The notes: a model not told the origin generated them from the letters alone. A DNA stretch of 64,000 bases from Shewanella maritima (GCF_004295345.1 NZ_CP036200.1:3783501-3847500); one strand, 5' to 3'; positions 10,087 to 19,915 are shown, numbered from the stretch's first letter. Translations and numbers: made by a program.

Positions 10087-11877
10087 ATGGAGCAAAATAT
10101 TAAAAACAATCAAAGTATTGAAGAAAAAAAAGTGATGTTAGTCGCCGCCGAAAATGGCGCCATAAATGGTGCGAAAGTCGGTGGCATGGCAGATGTTATT
10201 CGTGACTTACCGCCGGCATTAATTGAGCAAAATGTGCAAGCTGATGTCGCCATGCCTGACTATGGTTTTATTGCCAGCGATAATCAGGCGCAGTTTGTGG
10301 CAAATGTTGAGGTGCCATATGCCGGACGTATTGAGCTGGTTAAACTATATAAAATGCCTCGGCCGCAACTCCCTGCTTCTGCCTCGGCTGCTGAACATGA
10401 TGCGCCGCAACCTCAGGTGTACATATTTAGCCACCCTTTGTTTAATCACCCTCAGCTCCGTCAAGGTCAGCGCAAGGTATACACTGAGTCACATTACCAG
10501 CGGCCATTTGCTGATGATGCAAATAAGTTTGCTCTGTTTTGTTTAAGTGTCGCCAGCGCGTTTAGGCACGGCCTGCTTGCTGACTATCAGGTGCTGCATC
10601 TTCATGATTGGCACACAGCAATGCTTGCTATGCTGCGCTCACAAGTAGATGAATTTGCCGTACTTAAAACCATGCGCTGCGTGTATACCATTCACAATTT
10701 AGCCATTCAAGGTGTCAGACCGTTCAGCCACGATGAATCATCGTTTTGTCACTGGTTTAAGCCTTGGTTTTCAGAGATTGATTTAACCAAAGCTCGTGAG
10801 CTTAAACTACTCGACCCAAGATACGATAACTGCATTAACCCAATGCGCATTGGCATCGCTCATAGTGATTGTGTACATATTGTGTCTCCAAGTTATGCCC
10901 AAGAAGTGACACGAGCATCAGACTCTCAACTTGGCTTCATAGGTGGTGAAGGCTTAGAGCAAGATCTAGTTGAAAAGCAGCATCAAGGCCAGCTTATCGG
11001 CATAATCAATGGCTGTTTTTATCATGATGCTTGTCCGTCAGTTGAGCAAAAGCGCGCGTACACCTCTGCTGACAACCGCCAGAGTTTGTTTAACCTTATT
11101 CAAGATGTGCTGATTGAATGGCAGGGCACGAAAGAGCAAGTGAGCGCCTGTGACTTTATAGCTGCCAACCGGCTTCGCCAATGGCAAAGGCAAGACGAGA
11201 ATAAGCAAAGTAAATCTCCGTTAAACTTGTATCCACCAGGCTTAGTGATACCTCACACCTGGTTACTCACCTCGGTTGGCCGCTTAACCTCGCAAAAAGT
11301 TGCCTTGTTGTTATATCAGGTGACAGCCGAGCACAAGACGCTGGAGCTAATGTTGCTAAACCTTGAAATGCAGCATCCAAAAGCTAAGTTCATTCTGCTG
11401 GGGAGTGGAGATGCTGAGCTTGCTAAACAAATGCAACAGATAGCCGCAAAGCATGCCAATTTACTGTTTTTAAACGGTTACCATGAACTGCTATCTGAGC
11501 AGTTATACCAACAAGGTGAGCTATTTATTATGCCAAGCTCGTTTGAGCCATGCGGTATTAGCCAGATGCTCGCAATGAAGCAGTATCAGCCTTGTTTAGT
11601 CCATGCCGTTGGCGGCTTAAAAGATACGGTTATCGATAAGCAAACGGGTTGGCAATTTAGTGGTGACAATCCTCAGCAACAGGCCGAACAACTGCTGCGG
11701 GTATTCGATGAGTGCCTAGCAAGTTATGGTGACAATGACTGGCTAGCTATAAGAGAAAAAGCAGGAGAGCAGCGCTTTACCTGGCAGCAGGTGGCGATTG
11801 ACTATTGTCAGCAGCTATATCGGTTTGAAGTGATAGCAGTTAGCGGGACTGAGCAGGTGGTGGCACATGATGCATAG
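10087..11877 (+). CDS. glgA: glycogen synthase (ADP-glucose type)
   Basis: GlgA elongates glycogen from ADP-glucose (GT5). The N-terminal Rossmann segment KVMLVAAENGAINGAKVGGMADV contains the KxGG variant that binds ADP-glucose. HLHDWHTAML and YTIHNLAIQG follow, and the C-terminal domain shows SFEPCGISQMLAMKQYQPCLVHAVGGLKDTV with the retaining-transferase E-x7-E spacing. The length of about 596 aa is longer than the E. coli enzyme (477) but the long form occurs in related marine genera. The ATG at 10087 is preferred over the TTG three bases earlier. It is the last gene of the operon, 14 nt after glgC, and is followed by a strong terminator. Confidence 0.94.
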   Translation: MEQNIKNNQSIEEKKVMLVAAENGAINGAKVGGMADVIRDLPPALIEQNVQADVAMPDYGFIASDNQAQFVANVEVPYAGRIELVKLYKMPRPQLPASASAAEHDAPQPQVYIFSHPLFNHPQLRQGQRKVYTESHYQRPFADDANKFALFCLSVASAFRHGLLADYQVLHLHDWHTAMLAMLRSQVDEFAVLKTMRCVYTIHNLAIQGVRPFSHDESSFCHWFKPWFSEIDLTKARELKLLDPRYDNCINPMRIGIAHSDCVHIVSPSYAQEVTRASDSQLGFIGGEGLEQDLVEKQHQGQLIGIINGCFYHDACPSVEQKRAYTSADNRQSLFNLIQDVLIEWQGTKEQVSACDFIAANRLRQWQRQDENKQSKSPLNLYPPGLVIPHTWLLTSVGRLTSQKVALLLYQVTAEHKTLELMLLNLEMQHPKAKFILLGSGDAELAKQMQQIAAKHANLLFLNGYHELLSEQLYQQGELFIMPSSFEPCGISQMLAMKQYQPCLVHAVGGLKDTVIDKQTGWQFSGDNPQQQAEQLLRVFDECLASYGDNDWLAIREKAGEQRFTWQQVAIDYCQQLYRFEVIAVSGTEQVVAHDA

Positions 11878-11940
11878 CGTTAGCGTTGAGCAGAATTTGA
11901 TGTAAGCAATAGTTAGGCAATTGCCAATAGTTTGAACTTG

Positions 11941-11973
11941 GGCAGCAATATTCGCATGTATTGCTGCCTTTTT
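11941..11973 (+). terminator. rho-independent terminator of the glg operon
   Basis: A perfect 10-bp stem (GGCAGCAATA / TATTGCTGCC) with an 8-nt loop is followed by five T. It lies 64 nt after the glgA stop. Confidence 0.93.
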
Positions 11974-12095
11974 AGTGGCTATTTAAGCTTGCTTGGGTAA
12001 AGTGTTTCCTCAGCATTAATTCTGCCCTGGTGCTAAGGTGATAAAACTTAGCGCAACTTCATTTCCCCCAACTCAAATACAGACCGGAGTCCAGT

Positions 12096-13220
12096 ATGGA
12101 AACCATCCCAAATAACATGTCAGCTGTGCAATTACTCGGTCATGGCGGTGTGGAAAAGCTAGTGCTAAATCATCAAGTGCCTGTACCAACTATTAGCGCT
12201 AGTGATGTACTAATTAAAGTGGCTGCTGCTGGGGTTAATAATACCGACCTTAATACACGCAAAGCCTGGTACTCAAAATCTTATGTTGAAAGCGCTGAAC
12301 TTAAAAACACTGAGGCCGAGAACATAGCGCCTGAATCTGAACCATCTGCTACCAATAGCAGCGATGCAAGCTGGTCTGGCGAGGCAATTCAATTTCCGCG
12401 AATTCAAGGCGCAGATGTTTGTGGCATTGTGGTAGCTGTTGGAGAGCAGGTCGATAAAAACTTGCTAGGGCGTAGAGTGCTAATTGAGCCCTGCGTGCAA
12501 GAAGCTAATGATGAAGTGCTGGCGTCGCCATGGTATTTCGGCTCAGAATGTGACGGTGGGTTTGCGCAATACACTAAAGTCGCGGCAAAGCATGCTTACC
12601 CTGTATCTAGTGAACTTAGCGATGTCGAACTTGCCTCGTTTCCGTGTTCATACTCGACTGCTGAAAACATGCTAACGCGCGTTAATGCAACAGAGCGCGA
12701 TTTAGTGTTAATTAGCGGCGCATCTGGTGGTGTTGGCTCTGCGGCGATTCAGTTAGCCAAAGCGCGAGGCGCGAAAGTAATTGCGATTACAAGCAAGTCT
12801 AAGTTTGCCGAAATAACGGCTATTGGCGCAGATGTTGTACTAGATAGAAACGATGATCTTGCAAAAAAACTAGGGCAAAACAGCGTTGATGTGGTGATTG
12901 ATTTAGTTGCGGGTGAGCAGTGGCCGCAATTTTTGCAAGTGCTTAAACCATTCGGGCGTTATGCCACATCGGGCGCAATTGCTGGACCGATAGTAGAGCT
13001 AGATGTGCGCACGCTTTATTTGAAAGACCTGAGCTTATTCGGTTGTACAATTTTAGCCAAGGATGTGTTTGCCAATCTCATTGCGCGTATTGAAGCTAAA
13101 CAAATCAAGCCGTTAATTGCTAATCGCTTTGCTTTGTCTGAAATCGCTCAGGCGCAGCAAGAGTTTGAGTTGAAAAAGCACATTGGTAAGTTAGTTATCG
13201 ACCTGTCGTTAAAGTTCTAA
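12096..13220 (+). CDS. zinc-type alcohol dehydrogenase-like / quinone oxidoreductase (MDR family)
   Basis: A 374-residue medium-chain dehydrogenase/reductase. The N-terminal GroES-like domain carries the AAGVNNTDLNTR motif typical of the quinone oxidoreductase branch. The nucleotide-binding domain has LISGASGGVGSAAIQLAKARGAKVIA, the AxxGGVG NAD(P)H fingerprint. The usual catalytic zinc set of plain alcohol dehydrogenases is not obvious, so reduction of a quinone or activated alkene is more likely; the substrate cannot be assigned. A CGGAG at 12085 supports the ATG. It is transcribed alone, between the glg terminator and a convergent SDR gene. Confidence 0.85.
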   Translation: METIPNNMSAVQLLGHGGVEKLVLNHQVPVPTISASDVLIKVAAAGVNNTDLNTRKAWYSKSYVESAELKNTEAENIAPESEPSATNSSDASWSGEAIQFPRIQGADVCGIVVAVGEQVDKNLLGRRVLIEPCVQEANDEVLASPWYFGSECDGGFAQYTKVAAKHAYPVSSELSDVELASFPCSYSTAENMLTRVNATERDLVLISGASGGVGSAAIQLAKARGAKVIAITSKSKFAEITAIGADVVLDRNDDLAKKLGQNSVDVVIDLVAGEQWPQFLQVLKPFGRYATSGAIAGPIVELDVRTLYLKDLSLFGCTILAKDVFANLIARIEAKQIKPLIANRFALSEIAQAQQEFELKKHIGKLVIDLSLKF

Positions 13221-13245
13221 CAACTGCACCGCCCGCCATTTGCCC

Positions 13246-13289
13246 AATAAAGCCGTGCTGCTATATAACGTACACGGCTTTATTTGTTT
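13246..13289 (+). terminator. terminator between convergent genes
   Basis: A perfect 12-bp inverted repeat (AATAAAGCCGTG / CACGGCTTTATT) with a 15-nt loop is followed by TGTTTTT on the + strand. It separates the MDR gene from the convergent SDR gene and may act in both directions. Confidence 0.88.
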
Positions 13290-13296
13290 TTATAGC

Positions 13297-14244
13297 TTAT
13301 AGCGCCCAATTAAATCCTGTTTGTTGTTCTGACAACTGCCACAGGGTTTGACATACCTGCTCATCATGAGCGAACGCTTCTAGTTTGCACTCGTCTACTG
13401 GGCCAACAAAGTACTGAAACCCAGTCGGACCATAGTAAGCACGCTGTTTTAAGCCTGTTTCGGTGGCGCACATTATTTCTGGATATGCACCTTTCTCTGC
13501 AGACTGCACAATGGGTAGCATCGCCATTATGCCAAAGATAATACGAGTAGCGCGGCTGGCTTTATCGTTGATCAACGAAGTCTTTGATGCGCCCGGATGA
13601 CACACATAGACTTCAACACGCTTGCCTGCGTCTTTGATGCGGTTTTGTAATTCATAGGCAAACATCATCTGTGCCAATTTACTGTGGCAGTAAGTATGGT
13701 TAGGGTGATAATTTTTGTCCCAGTTCATATCGTCAAACTGCATGGTTTTTAACCCCATTTTGTAGCCTTCGCTACTCACCACGACAATGCGACCTTGTGA
13801 CTCCTCGATGCGGTCAAACAGCAGTCCACATAATAAGAAGTGACCATAATGATTGACCCCAAGGTGGCTTTCAAAACCATCTTTCGTGAATTCTTGCTTG
13901 GCAACCTGTGCGATAGCGCCGTTACAAATTAGCGCGTCAATTTTCGCTGTGGATTGTAAAACCTGCTGTGCGGCCTTGTGCACAGATGCAAGCTCAGCAA
14001 GATCCATTTGCACAAAGCTAACATCGATATCATTGCCTAATTGCTGTTTGAGCGCTGCAATCGCTGCCGCTGATTTGCTTGCGTTGCGATTTAGCATCAC
14101 AACTTTGGCACCTTTAGCTAATAAAATGCGTGATGCTTCAAAACCTGCACCTGTATTTGCGCCTGTGATCAAATAAGTCTTGCCAGCTAGTGAGCCGATT
14201 CGCTCAGGAGTCCAGCCTTTGTTACCAAAATATTTAGTCGTCAT
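13297..14244 (-). CDS. short-chain dehydrogenase/reductase (SDR)
   Basis: Classical-fold SDR of about 315 aa, resembling retinol-dehydrogenase/WW-oxidoreductase-like bacterial members. The cofactor motif TGANTGAG is near residue 25, the structural motif is LICNGA, and the catalytic residues are the Ser in VVVSSEGY and the Y-x3-K of TYCHSK. The ATG at 14244 is chosen because a GAGG lies about 9 nt upstream; the TTG three codons earlier is too close to it. The gene is divergent from an AraC regulator, which is the obvious candidate to control it. The natural substrate is unknown. Confidence 0.87.
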   Translation of the reverse strand: MTTKYFGNKGWTPERIGSLAGKTYLITGANTGAGFEASRILLAKGAKVVMLNRNASKSAAAIAALKQQLGNDIDVSFVQMDLAELASVHKAAQQVLQSTAKIDALICNGAIAQVAKQEFTKDGFESHLGVNHYGHFLLCGLLFDRIEESQGRIVVVSSEGYKMGLKTMQFDDMNWDKNYHPNHTYCHSKLAQMMFAYELQNRIKDAGKRVEVYVCHPGASKTSLINDKASRATRIIFGIMAMLPIVQSAEKGAYPEIMCATETGLKQRAYYGPTGFQYFVGPVDECKLEAFAHDEQVCQTLWQLSEQQTGFNWAL

Positions 14245-14391
14245 AGTTAACAATCCTCAAATTCGTTGTTCAAAACTGGAATGGACAAGTTAGCTTGTCG
14301 ACTCCTTAGCTCTATCTGCTGCTCAATCGGGCAGTTATTTAGTACTATGCGTTAATGCTTGAGTTGTATTATATGTATCGTCGTGCGCATT

Positions 14392-14426
14392 AAATAGGCG
14401 AGTTTGTCGCTAAAATATGCCTATTT
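14392..14426. promoter_or_regulatory. inverted repeat in the SDR/araC-type divergent promoter region
   Basis: Arms AAATAGGC and GCCTATTT are separated by 19 nt in the 324-nt region between the divergent SDR and AraC-type genes. The spacing could fit an operator bound by a dimeric activator. Nothing else recognisable was found in this intergenic stretch. The role is inferred from position only. Confidence 0.35.
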
Positions 14427-14568
14427 GTGTCAAGTTGGTGATAATTGTTTGGCGAACTTAACAGTTGGCGTTATAACTAGGGTGAAAGGTTAGCTTGCCT
14501 TGGTTAAGGTAAATCGTCGGCAAAATACTCGTGGGTAGTGATTTAGAATAGTGATTGAGGTCAGAGAT

Positions 14569-15480
14569 ATGGGCATGAGTCGAGAGCAGATCCAGCTACA
14601 AATTAAACAAATCATTGAGCGGCGGATGAGTGATGACGGTATTAAGCCAACCGGGATTTCCAGCGTTAATATGTTTAGGGTCACCAAATCAATGCGCTGC
14701 GCACCTGCCGTCTACGAGCCGACAATTGTTGCCATTGTTAGTGGCACCAAAGAGGCGATCCTTGATGGTCAACACTTTATTTACGGCAACAATCAATACT
14801 TGTGCTGCACTATGTCTATGCCAGTGGAAGCGGGCACACCACAAGCCTCAAATGAGAATCCACTGTTGGGTATATATATCACCTTAGATACCAAGCTGAT
14901 GAGTGAGCTGGCAATTAAGTATGGCAATGTGACGGGCGTGAGCCGCGCGCGCCGTGCGTCAATGCAGCCCGCTGGATTGAATTTAGCAGCCTGGGACGAA
15001 AGTTTTAGCGAAGCTCTGCTGCGATTACTGCAACTTGATGAAAGCCCAGCTGATACTGCCATTTTAGCTGATAGTCGCTTACGCGAGTTGTATTACGCCG
15101 TGCTTAAAGGTGAAGCTGGCGCCTCTGCGATGCGAGCTTATGGCGCCGGTAATGAAATAGCACGTGCAATCGAATATCTATCGAGTCATTTAAGTGAATC
15201 CATCACTATTGATGATATAGCCTCCCAAATTGGTATGAGCCGCGCGGTATTTCATCGTAAGTTCAAGCAGGCAACTACTATGTCGCCAATTCAGTTTGTG
15301 AAATCCATGCGATTGAATGATGCCGCCATGAAAATAGCAGCAGGTATGACGGTTAACGAGGCCGCGCTTTGTGTGGGCTATGTAAGCTCATCACAATTTA
15401 GCCGCGAGTTTAAGCGTATGTATGGTCAGTCGCCAAAACAGTGGGGCGCGAATAAAGACTTACTTGAACAGGCGGTTTAA
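14569..15480 (+). CDS. AraC-family transcriptional regulator
   Basis: About 303 residues. The N-terminal part (FRVTKSMRCAPAVYEPTIV, GNNQYLCCTMSMPV) matches the AraC_N cupin-like domain found in regulators beside oxidoreductase genes. The C-terminal 100 residues hold the two helix-turn-helix motifs: IDDIASQIGMSRAVFHRKFK, then VNEAALCVGYVSSSQFSREF and FKRMYGQSPKQW. The ATG at 14569 has GAGG 8 nt upstream and is preferred to the GTG at 14551. It faces away from the SDR gene and probably regulates it and itself. The effector is unknown. Confidence 0.9.
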   Translation: MGMSREQIQLQIKQIIERRMSDDGIKPTGISSVNMFRVTKSMRCAPAVYEPTIVAIVSGTKEAILDGQHFIYGNNQYLCCTMSMPVEAGTPQASNENPLLGIYITLDTKLMSELAIKYGNVTGVSRARRASMQPAGLNLAAWDESFSEALLRLLQLDESPADTAILADSRLRELYYAVLKGEAGASAMRAYGAGNEIARAIEYLSSHLSESITIDDIASQIGMSRAVFHRKFKQATTMSPIQFVKSMRLNDAAMKIAAGMTVNEAALCVGYVSSSQFSREFKRMYGQSPKQWGANKDLLEQAV

Positions 15481-15510
15481 CACTTATGTTTTTTACCATT
15501 CAACCTAACT

Positions 15511-16419
15511 TTAATTATACGTCAGCTTGTCTTTAAAGAAGCTTTTACGCTGCTTAATAAATTCGATAAACAACTTGGCTTTCTGCGGTAAGTGTTTGCG
15601 GTTTGGATACAGTAAATAAGCGATCGGGGAGAGTTTATCCCAGTTTGGGAGTAGCGTAATAAGCTCGCCTGATTCGAGATATCGCTTGGTTAATGACACG
15701 GGCAAGTAACTAATACCAAGGTTTGCTAGTGTGTAAGTCACAGATACATCGAGGTCGTCTGACAGTAAATCGGCATCAGCTTGATGGCTGTAGCTTTCAT
15801 TAGCCTGACTGAACTGCCAGGGCAAGATATAGCCGTCAACATGATTACGAATACTTGGGTGTTTAATCAAATCAACAGGGTGCTTTGGTGCTTGATTCTG
15901 ATCCAGATAGGCTTTGCTGGCAGTGAGTTCATAGTCAACAGCTGTCAGCGGCAACGCGATTAAGGATGAGTCTTTTAGCTCGCCGATACGAAACGCAAAA
16001 TCCACACGGCTTTTGGTGAGATCTTGTATTCGGTTTGCCGCTTCTAGCTCTAATTTTATTCCTGGGTATAAGCTCCTAAACTCTGCAAGCAATGGCGCGA
16101 GCAAGTGCTGACAAAAAGAGCGCGGCGCAGATATATGTAGTTTACCCATGGGCTGATTAGCAAAGGCTTCGGCATCGGTTTGCAGCTCTTTGATGGTATC
16201 TTGAATAAGCATAGCTTTTGGTAAAACTTGCTCACCCAATTCTGTCAGCGACAATGCTCTGGTAGTGCGATTAAGTAATTTTCCGCCAAGCTCAGCTTCA
16301 AGCTGCTGGATTTTACGGCTTACCGTGGTTGTTGGTAGTTGTAGCTGTCTTGCTGCCTCTGCAAAGCTCTTTAGCTCAACCACTTTGGCAAACAGTGGCA
16401 ATCCATCAAATTCCTTCAT
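15511..16419 (-). CDS. LysR-family transcriptional regulator
   Basis: A 302-residue LTTR. The winged helix is at residues 5-62 (FAKVVELKSFAEAARQLQLP, TTTVSRKIQQLEAELGGKLL, NRTTRALSLTELG), followed by the two-lobed PBP2-type effector domain. An AAGGT about 8 nt upstream supports the ATG. The gene is divergent from the NmrA-like reductase at 16757, the usual layout for an LTTR and its target. A short palindrome at 16478-16491 near its start could be the operator. Confidence 0.92.
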   Translation of the reverse strand: MKEFDGLPLFAKVVELKSFAEAARQLQLPTTTVSRKIQQLEAELGGKLLNRTTRALSLTELGEQVLPKAMLIQDTIKELQTDAEAFANQPMGKLHISAPRSFCQHLLAPLLAEFRSLYPGIKLELEAANRIQDLTKSRVDFAFRIGELKDSSLIALPLTAVDYELTASKAYLDQNQAPKHPVDLIKHPSIRNHVDGYILPWQFSQANESYSHQADADLLSDDLDVSVTYTLANLGISYLPVSLTKRYLESGELITLLPNWDKLSPIAYLLYPNRKHLPQKAKLFIEFIKQRKSFFKDKLTYN

Positions 16420-16477
16420 CTTTATTACCTTATTGCTTAGCGCTTAGTGGTCAATTGTTTGTGATTGAACTTAAGCA

Positions 16478-16491
16478 TCCCAAATATGGGA
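16478..16491. promoter_or_regulatory. possible LysR operator
   Basis: TCCCAAATATGGGA (arms TCCCA/TGGGA, 4-nt spacer) fits the loose T-N11-A rule of LTTR sites and lies 59 nt upstream of the lysR-type start. It is a short site, so chance occurrence is quite possible. Confidence 0.3.
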
Positions 16492-16581
16492 AAGTGAAGC
16501 CCAATTTAACCATCTAATAGTCTTATTCGGGATGAATTATAGTTTTGCTCATCAACTGCAACAAGCGCAAGTTTTACAACT

Positions 16582-16745
16582 TATACCAATTGGGATAAGT
16601 GAGTGATCAGATATTACGCAGGAAAAATCGTTTAGAACAAGGCGAAAATTGCAGCTAGCTAGTTGTTCTACCTACAAAATTTTTAACGAAGTTATAAGCG
16701 ATTTTAACCAGTAAGAATGATCACATTCTTGTGCTAATTGGTATT
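16582..16745 (-). repeat. MITE-like repeat, copy 1
   Basis: A 164-nt segment bounded by TATACCAATT and its inverse AATTGGTATT. The ends form an imperfect terminal inverted repeat of about 27 bp that runs inward through GATCA on both sides. It has no coding capacity. It is homologous in inverted orientation to the segment at 26228-26404, sharing the core with CTTATAACTTCGTTA. Its right end abuts the AAGGTGA ribosome site of the NmrA-like gene, so the repeat now forms that gene's upstream region. Confidence 0.75.
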
Positions 16746-16756
16746 AAGGTGACGAT

Positions 16757-17611
16757 ATGGCTATTTTAGTTTTAGGTGCGACAGGTAACACGGGCTCAGA
16801 AGTGGTTAAACAGCTACAACAAAAGCAGGCTGACTTTCGCGTGATGGTACGAAATGCTCAGGCCGCGCAAGCGTTAAATTTAACTGGCGAGCAAGTTTAT
16901 CTCGGCGATTTTGATGATGTGGCTTCAATGATTGCAGCAATGCAAGGTGTATCATCGGTTTACCTTGCTATGGTCGCGCACCCAGATAATAAACAGTGGG
17001 TAACGAATGTACTTGAGGCGATGAAAGCCAGTGGTGCCAAGCACCTGGTTAAACTTTCTGGCATGGGCGCTAGACAAGATGCTGGCTCAGAAATTATTCG
17101 CACTCACGCGATTACTGATGAAATGGTCAAGCAGTCTGGTGTCAGTTATACCCTAGTGCAGCCAAACTCTTTTTATCAAAACCTGTTTGGCAGCCTAGAG
17201 ACGATTAAGTCTATGGGGCAATTCTTCTTGCCGTTAGCTGATGCCGCGCAAAGCGTGGTGGATATTCGCGATGTGGCAGCGGTAGCCGTCTCTGCGTTAA
17301 CTGAATCAGGGCACAGCGGGCAAACTTATCTATTGTCTGGGCCGCAGGGGTTAACTTTTGCTGAGCAGGCCAAGGTGTTATCGGCTGCTGCGGCTAAGGA
17401 TATTCAATATGTCGCCGTGCCAAAGCTTGCTGCGCAACAGGCGATGCAATCTGCGGGTATGAACCCATGGCTAGCTGAGCATTTGGCAGAAATCATGGAT
17501 TGGTTTGCACAAGGGGATTACGCCTATGTGACCAATGATGTGGAGAAGGTGCTTGGCAGACCAGCAAGAACTTTTGATGCCTTTGCCAAAGAGTTTGCTC
17601 AGCTTGTTTAA
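16757..17611 (+). CDS. NmrA-like NAD(P)-binding protein
   Basis: A 284-residue atypical SDR of the NmrA/SDR_a5 group. The N-terminal VLGATGNTGSEVVKQL is the GxxGxxG cofactor loop. The segments GVSSVYLAM, KHLVKLSGMGA and YTLVQPNSFYQNL follow the pattern of quinone-oxidoreductase-like or NADPH-sensor members. It lacks the YxxxK catalytic pair of classical SDRs, so a redox-sensing or NAD(P)H:quinone role is possible but unproven. AAGGTGA at 16746-16752 is its ribosome site. Divergent from a LysR regulator. Confidence 0.82.
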   Translation: MAILVLGATGNTGSEVVKQLQQKQADFRVMVRNAQAAQALNLTGEQVYLGDFDDVASMIAAMQGVSSVYLAMVAHPDNKQWVTNVLEAMKASGAKHLVKLSGMGARQDAGSEIIRTHAITDEMVKQSGVSYTLVQPNSFYQNLFGSLETIKSMGQFFLPLADAAQSVVDIRDVAAVAVSALTESGHSGQTYLLSGPQGLTFAEQAKVLSAAAAKDIQYVAVPKLAAQQAMQSAGMNPWLAEHLAEIMDWFAQGDYAYVTNDVEKVLGRPARTFDAFAKEFAQLV

Positions 17612-17647
17612 GCCAATAGCATATCTGCATTGATACGTTAGATAAAA

Positions 17648-17675
17648 AAAGCCCTAGTAGTTGCTAGGGCTTTAT
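17648..17675 (+). terminator. bidirectional terminator
   Basis: A 10-bp stem AAAGCCCTAG/CTAGGGCTTT with a 6-nt loop is flanked by A-run on the left and T-rich sequence on the right. It serves the convergent NmrA-like and TonB-receptor genes. Confidence 0.9.
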
Positions 17676-17695
17676 TTTATGGCTTAGCGAACAAG

Positions 17696-19876
17696 TTAGA
17701 ACTGATACTTCACACTCACCTGGAAGTTTAACGGCTCACCTGGCATGGTCCACAGTTTGTGGTACGAGCTTTCAAAGTACTTGGTATTAAACAGGTTATT
17801 AATATCAAACTTGAGGCTTAAGTCATTGTTCACCTGTAATGACGCATGCAGGTTAACTAGGGTGTAAGCTGGCAAAATATAGTCAGGGTCGGTCGTTTCA
17901 CCTAATCTGTCGCCAACATAGTTCACTGTTGTGCCAAAGTAGGCTTCCATACTCTTAATATTAGCGTAGTGATTAAGAGAAAAATTACCCACGTGCTCGG
18001 CAATGTTAATCAATCTTGAGCCTTTAGGGATGGTTACGCCCCAATCTGGGTTAGTGGTTTCATTGGCCGTTTTAGCATCGGTATATGAGTAGGCTAATTT
18101 AACGTTGGTGTTGTCGGTAATATAACTCGTTAGCTCAAGCTCAATGCCTTGGCTGGTGGCTTCACCTAAGGTAGCTGAGAAGTCAGGGTTTGACGGATCA
18201 GCCGTTAAGATATTGCTCTTAGTTGAGTTAAACCAGGCGATATTACCACTGAAGGTATCACTAGCGTTTTGCCACTTAGCACCTACTTCAAACGATTTAC
18301 TTTTTTCTGGATCAAAAGCGTCACCATTTGAGTCTAAGCCTGGGTTTGGTCTAAAGCCTTCTGCATAGTTGGTGTACAAGTTCACTGCATCGGTGATTTC
18401 ATAGGTAATACCTAAGCGTGGATTCAGTGCAGATTTACTTTGGCTTTGTGCGCGGTCGCGGGTGAAATCGTAGATCTCTTGCTTGAATTTATCATAGCGT
18501 GCGCCGATTAATATCGATGCTCTATCGCCTAGCATAATTTGGTCTTGCACATACACACCGCCAGCTTGCTGATCTTCCGTTTGATCCGTTTGTACTGAGG
18601 TTTCTGGCTGAACCTGATCATAGTTTGGATTATTTGGGTCAATGGCATAGGTTGGATCGCCAGAGCCATAGGCTGTACGCCAGCGATTTAACTTGGTATC
18701 GACATGGTAGTCATAGTAATCACCACCAATTAAGAAATTATTTTCTAAACCAAACAGGGTTGATGTACCGCTGACTTCAAGGCGTGTAGTGAAGTCTCTT
18801 GCTTGATAGTCGCGCTCGCGGCGCTGACGAGAAAGCTTGGTTGGGTCGTCATAAATCAGTTGGCGGCCTGCTGATAATTCAGCATCAGACGACTGACCTT
18901 TAAATGATGACTCACGATACGAGAATCCAGTCAGTAAGTGCCAGGTGTCAGATAAGGTGTGTCTAAGCGATGCTTGATGGCCTAGGGCTTTTACATTGTG
19001 GGCACCGTCTTTGATGTCGCCATAAAAAGCATTGGTTGATGCGGCGTCAAAGTCATTATCAAGAACAAATACGCCTCTATCTAAAGGCTTTTCTTGATCA
19101 AGGATTTCCATCTCATAGTTAACGCTAGTGCGATCGCTAATGTTCCATAGTAGCGATGGGTGTAGGTTTAAGCTTTTAAAATACACATGGTCACGGTAGG
19201 TATCTGAGTCTTCGTACGAGCCATTGATGCGAAATGCCACATCTTCAGAAATACCATTGGTGTAATCAAATTCCGTGTACTTTTTGTCGTAGTCACCCAA
19301 GGTTAGCTGCACATAGCCTTGTTCTTCAAACTTAGGTTTTTTGGTGATAATGCTAATTGTGCCGCCTGGCTCACCTTGTCCATACAGCGCTGAGCCTGGA
19401 CCTTTCATCACTTCAATCACTTCGATGTTTGAGGTGCTGCGACGACCATTGTAGCCACGGCCAACGTTGTAGCCATTGACTAAATAGCCCGCTGCATTGT
19501 TTTCGTCACCGGCAAAACCACGTACTGCAAAGCTGTCCCACAATCCACCTGAACTATTTTGTCTTACCACGCTAGAAGACATATCAAGCGCTTCTTGAAA
19601 GCGGGTGATACCGGCGTTTTCAAGTGTCTCACTGCTAATGGTATCAATTGCTTGTGGCGTTTTGCTGAGCGGCACGTTACCGCGATAAGGCTGCCATTTG
19701 TGGTGGATCTCAATACGCTCAATGGTGTCGAGATTAATGCTTTGTTCAACTGTTGGTGTATCGAGCGTTGGCTCGGTTGTCGTTGCTTCGTCAGCGCTTT
19801 GAGCAATAGCTACGCTGCTTGCTAGCGACACTGCTATGGCAATGGCACTTTTTTGAAATAGTCCGTGGTTTTGCAT
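17696..19876 (-). CDS. TonB-dependent siderophore receptor
   Basis: A 726-residue outer-membrane receptor. A signal peptide (SAIAIAVSLASSVAIA, then QS) is followed by a plug domain with LSKTPQAIDTISSETLENAG and VEVMKGPGSALYGQGEPGG, then the 22-strand barrel ending in an aromatic (VSVKYQF). FhuE/FpvA-like features suggest a ferric-siderophore ligand, but the ligand cannot be read from sequence. No TonB, siderophore synthesis or reductase gene is adjacent. Two palindromes upstream (19916-19938, 19953-19968) are candidate regulator sites; no convincing Fur box was found. Confidence 0.9.
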   Translation of the reverse strand: MQNHGLFQKSAIAIAVSLASSVAIAQSADEATTTEPTLDTPTVEQSINLDTIERIEIHHKWQPYRGNVPLSKTPQAIDTISSETLENAGITRFQEALDMSSSVVRQNSSGGLWDSFAVRGFAGDENNAAGYLVNGYNVGRGYNGRRSTSNIEVIEVMKGPGSALYGQGEPGGTISIITKKPKFEEQGYVQLTLGDYDKKYTEFDYTNGISEDVAFRINGSYEDSDTYRDHVYFKSLNLHPSLLWNISDRTSVNYEMEILDQEKPLDRGVFVLDNDFDAASTNAFYGDIKDGAHNVKALGHQASLRHTLSDTWHLLTGFSYRESSFKGQSSDAELSAGRQLIYDDPTKLSRQRRERDYQARDFTTRLEVSGTSTLFGLENNFLIGGDYYDYHVDTKLNRWRTAYGSGDPTYAIDPNNPNYDQVQPETSVQTDQTEDQQAGGVYVQDQIMLGDRASILIGARYDKFKQEIYDFTRDRAQSQSKSALNPRLGITYEITDAVNLYTNYAEGFRPNPGLDSNGDAFDPEKSKSFEVGAKWQNASDTFSGNIAWFNSTKSNILTADPSNPDFSATLGEATSQGIELELTSYITDNTNVKLAYSYTDAKTANETTNPDWGVTIPKGSRLINIAEHVGNFSLNHYANIKSMEAYFGTTVNYVGDRLGETTDPDYILPAYTLVNLHASLQVNNDLSLKFDINNLFNTKYFESSYHKLWTMPGEPLNFQVSVKYQF

Positions 19877-19915
19877 AATGGTTAGATCGTTTTATGGGAT
19901 TATTAATAATAGTCA